Source: JAFARZ01 sp035651595 (GTDB lineage Bacteria > Actinomycetota > Actinomycetes > Streptosporangiales > Streptosporangiaceae). Taken from it: DNA of 46,451 bases. This document shows positions 38,975-45,921 of the stretch, piece after piece. A program made the position numbers and the translations under genes. Below the pieces are notes generated by a model, which was given only the letters and a program-made list of their open reading frames with translations, made no database searches and was not told the DNA's origin. The first letter of the stretch is position 1. Each line of letters begins with the position of its first letter. Where the stretch lies: positions 1 through 46,451 of the forward strand of contig DASRFJ010000367.1 of NCBI GenBank assembly GCA_035651595.1. Reading direction: 5' to 3'.

Positions 38975-39728
38975 CGAGGTGCGCGAGGCGGGGCAGCCGC
39001 CGCAGGTGCTGGCCCGGCTGAACGACGAGCACTGGGCGGGCCGGCTGTACATGCGCAAGGTGTCGCCGTACGCCACGTTGTGGTTCGCCAGGCACCACTG
39101 GTCGCCGAACGCGGTCACGGTCGCGTTCATGGTTTCCGGTGTCGCGGCGGGGGTGCTGGCCGCCGTGCCGGGAATCGCCGCGGCGATCGGCGTTTTCCTG
39201 CTGATCCAGCTGTACCTGCTGTTCGACTGCTCGGACGGTGAGCTGGCCAGGTACACCAGGCGGTTCTCGGCGACCGGGGTATTCCTCGACCGGATGGGCC
39301 ACTACATCGGCGAGGCGCTGCTGCTGGCGGGCCTGGGCATCCGGGCGCAGGGACACTTCTCGCTGACCGGCGGCTACGTGACGATCGGGCTGGCCGCGGC
39401 GGTGTGCGCCACGCTGATCAAGGCGGAGACCGACGGGGTGGCCGTGGCACGGGCCTCGTCCGGGCTGGGCAGCACGCACGACGACGAGGCGCTGGCGCCC
39501 AGGTCACAAGGGCTTGCGCTAGCGCGGAGGCTAGCTTCTGTGTTCCGGGTACACCGGGCCATCCAGGCGGTCGAGCTGTCCGCGCTGATCTTGCTGACGG
39601 CGATCATCGACGCGGGCACCGGCACGCTGACCGCGACCCGCGTGCTGGCCGTGGCGGCGCTGATCATCGGCGTGCTGATCGCCGCCGCGCACCTGGTCGC
39701 GATCGTCGCGTCGAGCAGGCTGAGGTGA
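38961..39728 (+). CDS. CDP-alcohol phosphatidyltransferase with altered final catalytic residue
   Basis: ATG 38961 (GGAG 8 bp upstream) starts a 255-residue protein with about six membrane helices. The family motif D-x2-D-G-x2-A-R-x8-G-x3-D-x3-D appears as FDCSDGELARYTRRFSATG followed by VFLDRMGHY. All positions match except the last Asp, which is His. In studied members that Asp is the proposed catalytic base, so this subfamily may use His or have different chemistry. The class joins a CDP-lipid or CDP-alcohol to an alcohol phosphate at the membrane. The extension SPYATLWFARHHWSPNAVTV precedes helix 1. It overlaps the next GT2 gene by 4 bp. Confidence 0.88.
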   Translation: MPSLDEVREAGQPPQVLARLNDEHWAGRLYMRKVSPYATLWFARHHWSPNAVTVAFMVSGVAAGVLAAVPGIAAAIGVFLLIQLYLLFDCSDGELARYTRRFSATGVFLDRMGHYIGEALLLAGLGIRAQGHFSLTGGYVTIGLAAAVCATLIKAETDGVAVARASSGLGSTHDDEALAPRSQGLALARRLASVFRVHRAIQAVELSALILLTAIIDAGTGTLTATRVLAVAALIIGVLIAAAHLVAIVASSRLR

Positions 39729-40594
39729 GCGTGCCGGTGAAACTCTCCTGTGTCATCCTCACCATGGGCGACCGCCCCGCGGAACTGCTTCGCGCCGTGG
39801 ACAGCGTGCTCGCCCAGCAGAGCGAGGTCGAGGTCGTCGTGGTCGGCAACGGCACCGAGGTGACCGGGCTGCCCGGTGGTGTCAAGACGATCAGCCTCGC
39901 GGACAACGTGGGCGTCGCGGCCGGCCGCAACGTCGGCGTCGAGGCGTGCGACGGGGACGTCGTGCTGTTCCTCGACGACGACGGCTGGTTCCCGGATACC
40001 GACCTGGCCGACTACGTCAGCGACAGGTTCGCCGCCGACCCGCGGCTCGGGGTGCTGTCGATGCGGGTGGTGGATCCCGATGGCGGGCCGGGCGCTCGCT
40101 GGCATGTGCCGCGGCTGCGGGCCGGAGATCCGGAGCGTTCCTCGGTCGTGACGGTGTTCCTCGGCGGTGCCTCCGCGATCCGGCGAACCGCGTTCCTCGA
40201 AGCCGGGGGGTATCCGGCGCTGTTCTTCTACGGACATGAGGAGTCCGACCTGGCGTGGCGGCTTCAGGACCGCGGCTACCGGATCGAGTACGACGCGGCC
40301 GTGCGGATGTGCCACCACGCGATGCCGAACGCCCGCTACGACTCGTTCCGCCGCCGCGACGGCCGGAACCGGGTGCTGCTGGTCCGCCGCAACCTGCCGT
40401 GGCCGTTCGCGGCGCTGTACCTGGCGGACTGGATGGCGCTGACCGTGCTCAGAGAGCGCGGCAAGCCCGCCCACCTGCGCCCCTGGTTCGCCGGGTTCGC
40501 CGAAGGCTGGCGCCTCGACCCCGGACCGCGCCGCCCGATCTCGCTGCGCACCGCGTGGCGGATGACCAAGGCCGGCCGCCCGCCAGTCATCTGA
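39725..40594 (+). CDS. Family 2 glycosyltransferase, soluble
   Basis: GTG 39725 overlaps the previous stop (GTGA); GTG 39731 is another option. The 289-residue GT-A enzyme begins VKLSCVILTMGDRPAELLRA. It has NVGVAAGRNVGVEAC, the DDD metal-binding motif VLFLDDDGWF, FLGGASAIRRTAFLEAGGY and the base region FFYGHEESDLAWRL. No transmembrane helix is visible, in contrast with the first GT2 of the locus. The layout resembles rhamnosyl- and galactofuranosyl-type transferases. It is the last gene of the co-oriented CDP-alcohol set and probably decorates its product. Confidence 0.88.
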   Translation: MSVPVKLSCVILTMGDRPAELLRAVDSVLAQQSEVEVVVVGNGTEVTGLPGGVKTISLADNVGVAAGRNVGVEACDGDVVLFLDDDGWFPDTDLADYVSDRFAADPRLGVLSMRVVDPDGGPGARWHVPRLRAGDPERSSVVTVFLGGASAIRRTAFLEAGGYPALFFYGHEESDLAWRLQDRGYRIEYDAAVRMCHHAMPNARYDSFRRRDGRNRVLLVRRNLPWPFAALYLADWMALTVLRERGKPAHLRPWFAGFAEGWRLDPGPRRPISLRTAWRMTKAGRPPVI

Positions 40595-40599
40595 CCCAT

Positions 40600-40616
40600 T
40601 TGTATTGCTTATACAA
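40600..40616. promoter_or_regulatory. Operator-like inverted repeat before the Abi/methyltransferase operon
   Basis: TTGTAT (40600-40605) and ATACAA (40611-40616) match perfectly around TGCTT. It lies immediately upstream of the -35 of the candidate promoter for the two-gene Abi/methyltransferase operon and is AT-rich in GC-rich surroundings. No regulator gene is adjacent; the methyltransferase itself or a chromosomal regulator could act here. It also sits 6 bp after the GT2 gene, but has no T run, so it is unlikely to be a terminator. Confidence 0.55.
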
Positions 40617-40617
40617 T

Positions 40618-40647
40618 TTGACCGTCAGGCCGGATCAGGGTTATCGT
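40618..40647 (+). promoter_or_regulatory. Candidate promoter of the Abi/methyltransferase operon
   Basis: TTGACC (40618-40623) and TATCGT (40642-40647, TANNNT type) are separated by 18 bp. Transcription from here would give a leader of about 145 nt before ATG 40801. The -35 is one of the best in the window. Confidence 0.55.
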
Positions 40648-40800
40648 CAAAGCGACGATCCGTTGGATGGTAAGAGCGCCCGGGCCAAGATAAGGCCGTG
40701 CCCCGGGCGGCATGCAGAGCAGAGGCGGACCCGGGGCTCACGTCGTCCATTGTACCCTGCGGTCGCCTGACGGAACCACGCATGTTCTGGAGGCGCTGTC

Positions 40801-41454
40801 ATGTCGTGTCAGCCACCTGGATGGTCTACCCGGGTCTTTGCCGCGCCCAGGCTGGATCGGTACCAGCAAGCCGCCCGTTCTGGCGGCGTCCACGCATTCG
40901 ACCTGTACCGCTGGAATCTGCAGGTCTCGGAAGCGTTCTACCCCGCATTGTCCTGCCTCGAGATCAGCCTCAGGAATGCGCTGCACAGTCAGCTCCGGAT
41001 CAGGTACGGCCGGGAAGACTGGTGGGCTGTCGCCCGTCTGGATGGCCATGACGACGCTAAGGTGCGGCAGGCAACCGATGATCTACGTGCTCGCCAGCAC
41101 ACATCCGTGCCCTGCGCGGACGGTATCGTCGCCGAACTTTCCCTGGGCTTCTGGGTATCCCTGCTCAGCCGTCGCTACGATCGCTACCTTTGGGTTCCGG
41201 CATTGCACCGGTCATTTCCTGGGTACCACGGCCGCCGTGAACGGCTGCACGATAGTTTCGACTCGGTACGCAGGTTCAGAAACAGGATCATGCATCACGA
41301 GCCGGTGCACCATAGGCACCTGGCTGCTGATCATCAAAAGATCTACCGTCTGCTCGGCTACATCGAACCTCTTACCGTTACATGGCTAATGGGATTCGAC
41401 CGCGTACCCGCTGTACTGGCGGCCCGCCCCGGGCAGACAGCTCATGCCAGATAG
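40801..41454 (+). CDS. Abi-family (HEPN-type) putative abortive-infection RNase
   Basis: This 217-residue protein starts at ATG 40801, with TGGAGG upstream. It has the layout of Abi_2-like actinobacterial proteins: FDLYRWNLQVSEAFYPALSC, LEISLRNALHSQLRIRYG, WWAVARLDG, and VAELSLGFWVSLLSRRYDRY with LWVPALHRSFP. Finally comes VRRFRNRIMHHEP. The last contains an R-x4-H motif (Arg160 to His165), the catalytic signature of HEPN RNases. Such proteins arrest growth by cleaving RNA when phage infection is sensed. The gene overlaps an N6-methyltransferase/HsdS fusion by 11 bp, so the two are co-translated and probably one system. Codon use is less GC-rich at third positions than in neighbours, suggesting transfer. 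Confidence 0.82.
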   Translation: MSCQPPGWSTRVFAAPRLDRYQQAARSGGVHAFDLYRWNLQVSEAFYPALSCLEISLRNALHSQLRIRYGREDWWAVARLDGHDDAKVRQATDDLRARQHTSVPCADGIVAELSLGFWVSLLSRRYDRYLWVPALHRSFPGYHGRRERLHDSFDSVRRFRNRIMHHEPVHHRHLAADHQKIYRLLGYIEPLTVTWLMGFDRVPAVLAARPGQTAHAR

Positions 41455-43351
41455 CTCCGAGCTGAGCGTGCTCTGGCAAGTACTGGACCAGTTGCGGGGA
41501 CTGCTCAGCCCGGGCCAGCTCCGCGTTCTCGTGCTTAGCTTGGTCTTCAGCCGCTCGCAAGACGAGAGCCGGTGGACGGAGCTGCTCGCCGAGTCGCACC
41601 CCGATCTGGGAGATCTCCTGACTGGGCTCCCGGCCGAGAATCTGGCGGATGCGCACCTTCCAGCTTCGGCAGTCAGGGCGATGCTGGAAGCCACTGATCT
41701 TATCGTCAGGCGCATGGGGGGCGATCGCGCATTCAGGCATCTGCTCGAGGACTTCGCGACGCGCGCGGGCGTCAAAGGGGCCGAGGTTTACACCCCCGCC
41801 TCGGTCGCGGGGCTCTTGGCTGGCATGGCCGACGTGGGTCCGCGGCTGACGGTCTACGATCCGTTCTGCCGCTCTGGCGAGATGCTGACAGCGTTCACGT
41901 TGCGGGCACTCGACGAGGAACCGAAAGCCGCTCTGAAGCTTCACGGCGAGACCCCGAACGCCGAATCCCTCGCCTTCGCCACCATGAATGCGACCTTGCA
42001 TGCACAGGAATACGACCTCAGGTTGGTACCCGCCGACGAGGTCCTGTCTCGCCCATCGACCAGCGGCAGGTTCTCGCACATAGTCGCTAATCCGCCGTTC
42101 AACATGTCTAACTGGACCAGCCGCGATTCTCGCCACTGGCTATTCGGTCCACCCCCGCCTGGGAATGCCAACTTCGCCTGGCTGCAGCACATCGTGGAGC
42201 GTCTCGCGGCAGATGGCCAGGCAGCTGTCCTCATGCCGAACGGGGCCTTGTCCAGCACAAATCGACGGGAACGCCACATTCGCGCGCAGATGGTAGAGAC
42301 AGGCTGCGTCGAGGCCCTGGTCTCGCTTCCACCGGGGCTGTTCCGGAACACGGGGATACCAGTAACCGTCTGGCTGCTGACTCCGCCGGGACCGGCTCGG
42401 GCCGAGATCTTGTTTGTCCGCTCCCTTGAGGTCGGTCACGTGCACAGTGAGCTAAGCGCTGCTCAGACAGAGAGGATCATCAGCGCGGTGCGGGGATGGC
42501 GACATGGAGTCAGCCCGCAGGGATCCGGCGTGATCGCCGTGCCGCTCGCGCGCATCCGCGAGGAAGGCTATGACCTTAGCCCAGCCCTTTACCTCACGCA
42601 GCCACGTTACGCGCGCGCCGACGGTGACGCCCTAGCCAGCATTCGGGCACTTGTCCGCCAGCTAACGGACCAGCATCAGCAGGCTGCGGGAACCGACGCC
42701 ATTGCCGTGCGGGTGCTCAGGGAGCTAAATGAGGTGAGCGGCCCGGCAGACGCGGCGGAATCCGGGTGGGCGCGAACCCGGCTCGGTGAAGTCTGCGAAC
42801 TCATACCTGGCGCTCCTACGCGCGACGTCGTTGACGGCTCCGTGCCCGTGGTTAAGCCCAAGAACATCGTGTCCGGGCGGGTTACCGGCGTGACTGACCG
42901 AGTTTCCGAGGATGATGCGGCGAGCCAGTCCCGATATCAGATCCGTGGCGACGACATCTTGTGCGTGCGAGTCGGCTCGATTGGTCGCGTAGCCCTGGCA
43001 AGTACCGATCAGGCGGGCTGGGTTTTCGGTAGTGGCCTGATCTGCGTCCGGCCATCGGGGCAGGTGGATCCTCAGTTCCTCGCCCGATACTTCGCACACC
43101 CAGACGTTGCGGACTGGTTTTCCCGCCGCGCGCAGGTCAGCACCGCGGTGCCGAGCATCAGCCGGAAGGCACTTGAAACTCTACCCATCACGCTTCCACC
43201 ATTGGAGACACAGCGATCCATCGTCCGCGTGTTCGCCGTTCTCGACGAGAAGATTGCGGCACACCAGCGGATCTGCACGACCACGGCCGAGCTCCGCGAT
43301 GTGCTCTTGCCCTTGCTGTTCTCCGGGCGGTTGACCGCGCCAGACCCCTAG
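41444..43351 (+). CDS. N6-adenine DNA methyltransferase (HsdM-like) fused to a single HsdS-like recognition domain
   Basis: This 635-residue protein starts at ATG 41444. An N-terminal helical HsdM-like region (1-110) leads into the Rossmann methyltransferase. Motif I is DPFCRSGEML (Asp139; the usual G of DPxxGSG is Arg), after VYTPASVAGLLAGM. Motif IV NPPFN at Asn216 defines an N6-adenine enzyme. AVLMPNGALSS and GLFRNTGIPVTVWLL follow. Residues from about 441 form one HsdS half: GWARTRLGEVCELIPG, then IRGDDILCVRVGSIG, the AVPSISRKALETLPITLPP turn, and the helix QRSIVRVFAVLDEKIAAHQR. A lone domain should dimerise and recognise a palindromic site. No HsdR gene follows; the partner is the overlapping Abi/HEPN gene. 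Confidence 0.88.
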   Translation: MPDSSELSVLWQVLDQLRGLLSPGQLRVLVLSLVFSRSQDESRWTELLAESHPDLGDLLTGLPAENLADAHLPASAVRAMLEATDLIVRRMGGDRAFRHLLEDFATRAGVKGAEVYTPASVAGLLAGMADVGPRLTVYDPFCRSGEMLTAFTLRALDEEPKAALKLHGETPNAESLAFATMNATLHAQEYDLRLVPADEVLSRPSTSGRFSHIVANPPFNMSNWTSRDSRHWLFGPPPPGNANFAWLQHIVERLAADGQAAVLMPNGALSSTNRRERHIRAQMVETGCVEALVSLPPGLFRNTGIPVTVWLLTPPGPARAEILFVRSLEVGHVHSELSAAQTERIISAVRGWRHGVSPQGSGVIAVPLARIREEGYDLSPALYLTQPRYARADGDALASIRALVRQLTDQHQQAAGTDAIAVRVLRELNEVSGPADAAESGWARTRLGEVCELIPGAPTRDVVDGSVPVVKPKNIVSGRVTGVTDRVSEDDAASQSRYQIRGDDILCVRVGSIGRVALASTDQAGWVFGSGLICVRPSGQVDPQFLARYFAHPDVADWFSRRAQVSTAVPSISRKALETLPITLPPLETQRSIVRVFAVLDEKIAAHQRICTTTAELRDVLLPLLFSGRLTAPDP

Positions 43352-43466
43352 CGCGTCGGCGCCGGTCATCTGAATTCCCTTTCCTTCCCGCAATGTGAAC
43401 GGAAGTCCGTTCGGCTCCGTGAATACAGGTAGTGGGGAGAATCTCCGCGTGGAGAGGGGACTTTCA

Positions 43467-44048
43467 ATGATCTGTCTTCGGTGCGGGCGCGAGTCTGCCA
43501 TCAGCTCGGCCAGCTGCCCGAGCTGCGGCGCTCCGATGCCCGCCACCAATCTGACCGGTGATACCGCGACCCCCGCGGTGTCCGCCAGACCGCCTGCCCA
43601 GGCGCAGGCATTCCGCCTGGATCCGGCCCGGTGGGCGTTTGGCGACCGGGTTTGCGGCGCGGCGACCGTCGTGCTGTTCATCTCGCTGTTCCTGCCGTGG
43701 TACTCAGCGAGCGCGTCGTTCGCTGGAATCTCCGCGAGCTCGTCGGTGGACGCGCTCACCGCGCACGGCTACCTGTACCTAGTGCTGGTCCTCGCCCTGC
43801 TGATGGTTGGTTACCTGGTCGCCTACGCGGGCGTGCGGGAGATGCCCGCGCTCCCGCTCAGCCATGAGCGCCTGCTCGCGGTGGTGGCAGGCATCAACCT
43901 GGTGCTCGTGTTCATCGCGGTGATCTTCAAGCCCAGCGGCGACGGCGTGGTCAACGTCGGCTGGAGCTTCGGCGCCTTCATCGGCCTGATCGCCGCGATC
44001 GCGGCGCTCGCCCCGATGGCCAGGTCCTGGATCCAGGCCCGCCGCTAG
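43467..44048 (+). CDS. Zinc-ribbon membrane protein of unknown function
   Basis: ATG 43467 (GAGAGGGGA upstream) gives 193 residues. The N terminus is a zinc ribbon, MICLRCGRES then CPSCGAPM (two CxxC). A Pro/Ala linker follows, then four transmembrane helices (VVLFISLFLPWYSA, YLYLVLVLALLMVGYLVAYA, LLAVVAGINLVLVFIAVIF and AFIGLIAAIAALAPMA). The short loop WYSASASFAGISASSS after helix 1 is typical of small actinobacterial membrane proteins otherwise annotated as hypothetical. I do not recognise a specific function. Open frame upstream of the ATG is not conserved-looking. It is probably transcribed alone. Confidence 0.75.
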   Translation: MICLRCGRESAISSASCPSCGAPMPATNLTGDTATPAVSARPPAQAQAFRLDPARWAFGDRVCGAATVVLFISLFLPWYSASASFAGISASSSVDALTAHGYLYLVLVLALLMVGYLVAYAGVREMPALPLSHERLLAVVAGINLVLVFIAVIFKPSGDGVVNVGWSFGAFIGLIAAIAALAPMARSWIQARR

Positions 44049-44114
44049 CGCCCCCTAGACCCGAGGGCTGGCGGGCGTCCCACCCGCACGCCAGTCCTCG
44101 GCCCACCATGGATT

Positions 44115-44161
44115 ATTGCGGACACTTACCCCCCCGAACTGGGAGGGTAACTGTCCGCAAT
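44115..44161. repeat. 47-bp inverted repeat (hairpin, possible mobile-element remnant)
   Basis: Two 17-bp arms, ATTGCGGACACTTACCC (44115-44131) and GGGTAACTGTCCGCAAT (44145-44161), pair with a single mismatch around a 13-base spacer. The arms lack a T run, so an intrinsic terminator is not obvious. TGTCC recurs at 44152, 44170 and 44203. Beside fragments of two broken genes, the element could be the end-to-end remnant of an insertion sequence or a MITE. Confidence 0.6.
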
Positions 44162-44236
44162 GATCTGGTGTCCCTGACAGCACGCCTGGAATGTGATGAG
44201 GTGTCCGATTTGGGGGGGGCGGCGGTGCCGCGCGTG

Positions 44237-44329
44237 CTACACGGACGTGCCGCCGTCTACGGACAGGGTGGCGCCGGTGACGAACGAGCTCTCGTCGCTG
44301 GCGAGGAACACCATGGCCCGCGGGCGGCG
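44237..44329 (-). pseudogene. C-terminal fragment of an SDR-family oxidoreductase gene
   Basis: On the minus strand about 30 codons read RAMVFLASDESSFVTGATLS followed by VDGGTSV and a TAG stop at 44239-44237. This is the characteristic C-terminal segment of short-chain dehydrogenases/3-oxoacyl-ACP reductases (FLAS-D-x-S-x-FVTG-x-x-L-x-VDGG). The rest of the gene is missing. The fragment abuts, in opposite orientation, a livM fragment that begins at about 44330, so the junction is a deletion or rearrangement point. Confidence 0.8.
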
Positions 44330-44670
44330 GGCAGCGACCCGGTCGCGGCGGCCAGCGCCGGCGTGCGGGTGCCGCGGATCAGGCTGCTCGCCTATCTGGC
44401 CGCGGCCGGCGGCGCGGGCGCGGTCGGTGCGGTGATCGCGCTCCAGACCCTGTACGTGGAGCCCACCTCGGTGTTCAGCATTCAGTACAGCGTGTACATG
44501 CTGTTGATGGTGCTGATCGGGGCATCGGCACGATCGAGGGCCCGGCGCTCGGCGCGCTCGCCGTGGCCGTGACGCTGCTCGCGCCGCGCGGGCCGTGGGG
44601 ATGGCCGGCGACCGGTTCGGCTGGAGCCTCCTCCCGGTCGGTTATCTGGTGCGCGAGCCGCGTCTATTAG
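44330..44670 (+). pseudogene. Decayed 3' fragment of livM (branched-chain amino acid ABC permease)
   Basis: In the first frame GSDPVAAASAGVRVPRIRLL, a Gly/Ala-rich stretch, and YVEPTSVFSIQYSVYMLLMV with LIG match the C-terminal third of LivM. The following conserved GIGTIEGP is read only after a one-base deletion near 44520. A further frame change is needed for the normal C terminus (DRFGWSLLPVGYLVREP), which ends at TAG 44668-44670. A stretch of the usual protein between these parts is also missing. The start of the gene is absent. It is therefore a dead remnant. Confidence 0.8.
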
Positions 44671-44676
44671 CATCAA

Positions 44677-45921
44677 ATGGTGGAAGTCAGCTGGGGGAAC
44701 AGGCTGCGTCTGCCGCCCATGCTCACCGTGCGGCAGCTGCCACGCGGCTGGCTGGCGGGGGCTCTGGTGGCGAGTGCGCTGTTCGCCGCGGGGGTCGCGT
44801 TGTTCAGCAGCAATCCGTTGCACCAGCTGTGGGGAGCCTGGGCCGCGTGCTCCTATGCGGCCGCCGCCGGGGTGGCGATGGCGTGGCGGTCCCGGATCGG
44901 GGTCGATGTCGCGCTTGGCGTGATTGTCTGCGGTGCGATCCTCGTCCCGCTTGTCTGGATGGCCTGGCACGGCGAAGGGCAGCCAGAGGTCAACGTGGTG
45001 GTCCGCTCGGCCAGCCTGCTGATCCATCACGGCACCCCCTACGAGGCTCCGAACGTCCTCGCGAAGACCACCGACCCCAACGCCTACAACCCTTACCTGC
45101 CGGTCATGGCCGTCTTTGGCCTGCCGCAGGCCCTGTTCGGCGGCAACGCCATCACCGATCCCAGGGTGTGGTTCGGCGTCGTGTTCATCGTGGTGTTCGC
45201 GTTCGCGCTGCGGGTGGGCGGGGCCAGGGACTACCTGCGCTGGGCGGTGCTGATGACCGCCTCCCCGATCATCGCGTTCGAGCTCGCGGTCGGCGGCACC
45301 GACGTGCCGATGGTCGCGTTCATGTGCCTTGGCTTCGCGTTCCTCTGGCGGCACGGCGGGGAGCTGGCGGCCGGGCTCGCGCTCGGCGTCGCGTCGTCGA
45401 TGAAGGCGACCTGCTGGCCGGCGCTGGCCGTCGCGCTGGTGCTGCTCGTCGTGCGCGATGGCAAGCGGGCCGCGCTGCGGTTCTGCGGGACGGCGCTGGC
45501 CGTGATGGTGGTCTGCGTCGGGCCGTTCGTCTTGACCGGGGCCAGATCGCTGGTGAAGAACACGATCCTGTTCCCGCTGGGCCTGGCGCACGTGCAGTCC
45601 GCCGCGGCGAGCCCGCTGATCGGGCACCTGATCGCCCAGACCGGCCACGTCGGGCACGACATCGTGGTCGGGCTGCTGATCCTCACCGGGGTGGCGATCG
45701 CTGCGTCGCTGGTGGTCTGGCCGCCGCGTGACGTGCCGGCCGCCATGTGGCGGCTGGTACTCGGGCTGTCCCTGATGTTCGTGCTCGCGCCGTCCACCAG
45801 GTTCGGCTACTTCATCTATCCGGCCGCGTTGGTCGGCTGGCTGCTGATCTGCCAGGCGGGCCGTCGCCAGGACATCAAACCCGCGCCGCCACCCCCGGTC
45901 GCCCTGGCCAGGCGCGGCTAG
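44677..45921 (+). CDS. GT-C-type polytopic membrane glycosyltransferase-like protein (DUF2029/GT87-like)
   Basis: This 414-residue protein starts at ATG 44677, just after the livM debris. It has about ten membrane helices. The first extracytoplasmic loop carries WHGEGQPEVNVVVRSASLLI and PYEAPNV, and the YNPYLPVMAVFG segment follows. This position and the YxPYxP-type motif are typical of GT-C polyprenyl-phosphate-mannose/arabinose-using transferases of the DUF2029 group in actinobacteria. Later GGTDVPMVAFMCLGFAFL and VASSMKATCWPALAVAL follow the family pattern. A clear catalytic DxD is not seen, which is usual for the group. The sugar and acceptor are unknown. It converges with the HD gene, overlapping by 4 bp. 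Confidence 0.75.
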   Translation: MVEVSWGNRLRLPPMLTVRQLPRGWLAGALVASALFAAGVALFSSNPLHQLWGAWAACSYAAAAGVAMAWRSRIGVDVALGVIVCGAILVPLVWMAWHGEGQPEVNVVVRSASLLIHHGTPYEAPNVLAKTTDPNAYNPYLPVMAVFGLPQALFGGNAITDPRVWFGVVFIVVFAFALRVGGARDYLRWAVLMTASPIIAFELAVGGTDVPMVAFMCLGFAFLWRHGGELAAGLALGVASSMKATCWPALAVALVLLVVRDGKRAALRFCGTALAVMVVCVGPFVLTGARSLVKNTILFPLGLAHVQSAAASPLIGHLIAQTGHVGHDIVVGLLILTGVAIAASLVVWPPRDVPAAMWRLVLGLSLMFVLAPSTRFGYFIYPAALVGWLLICQAGRRQDIKPAPPPPVALARRG

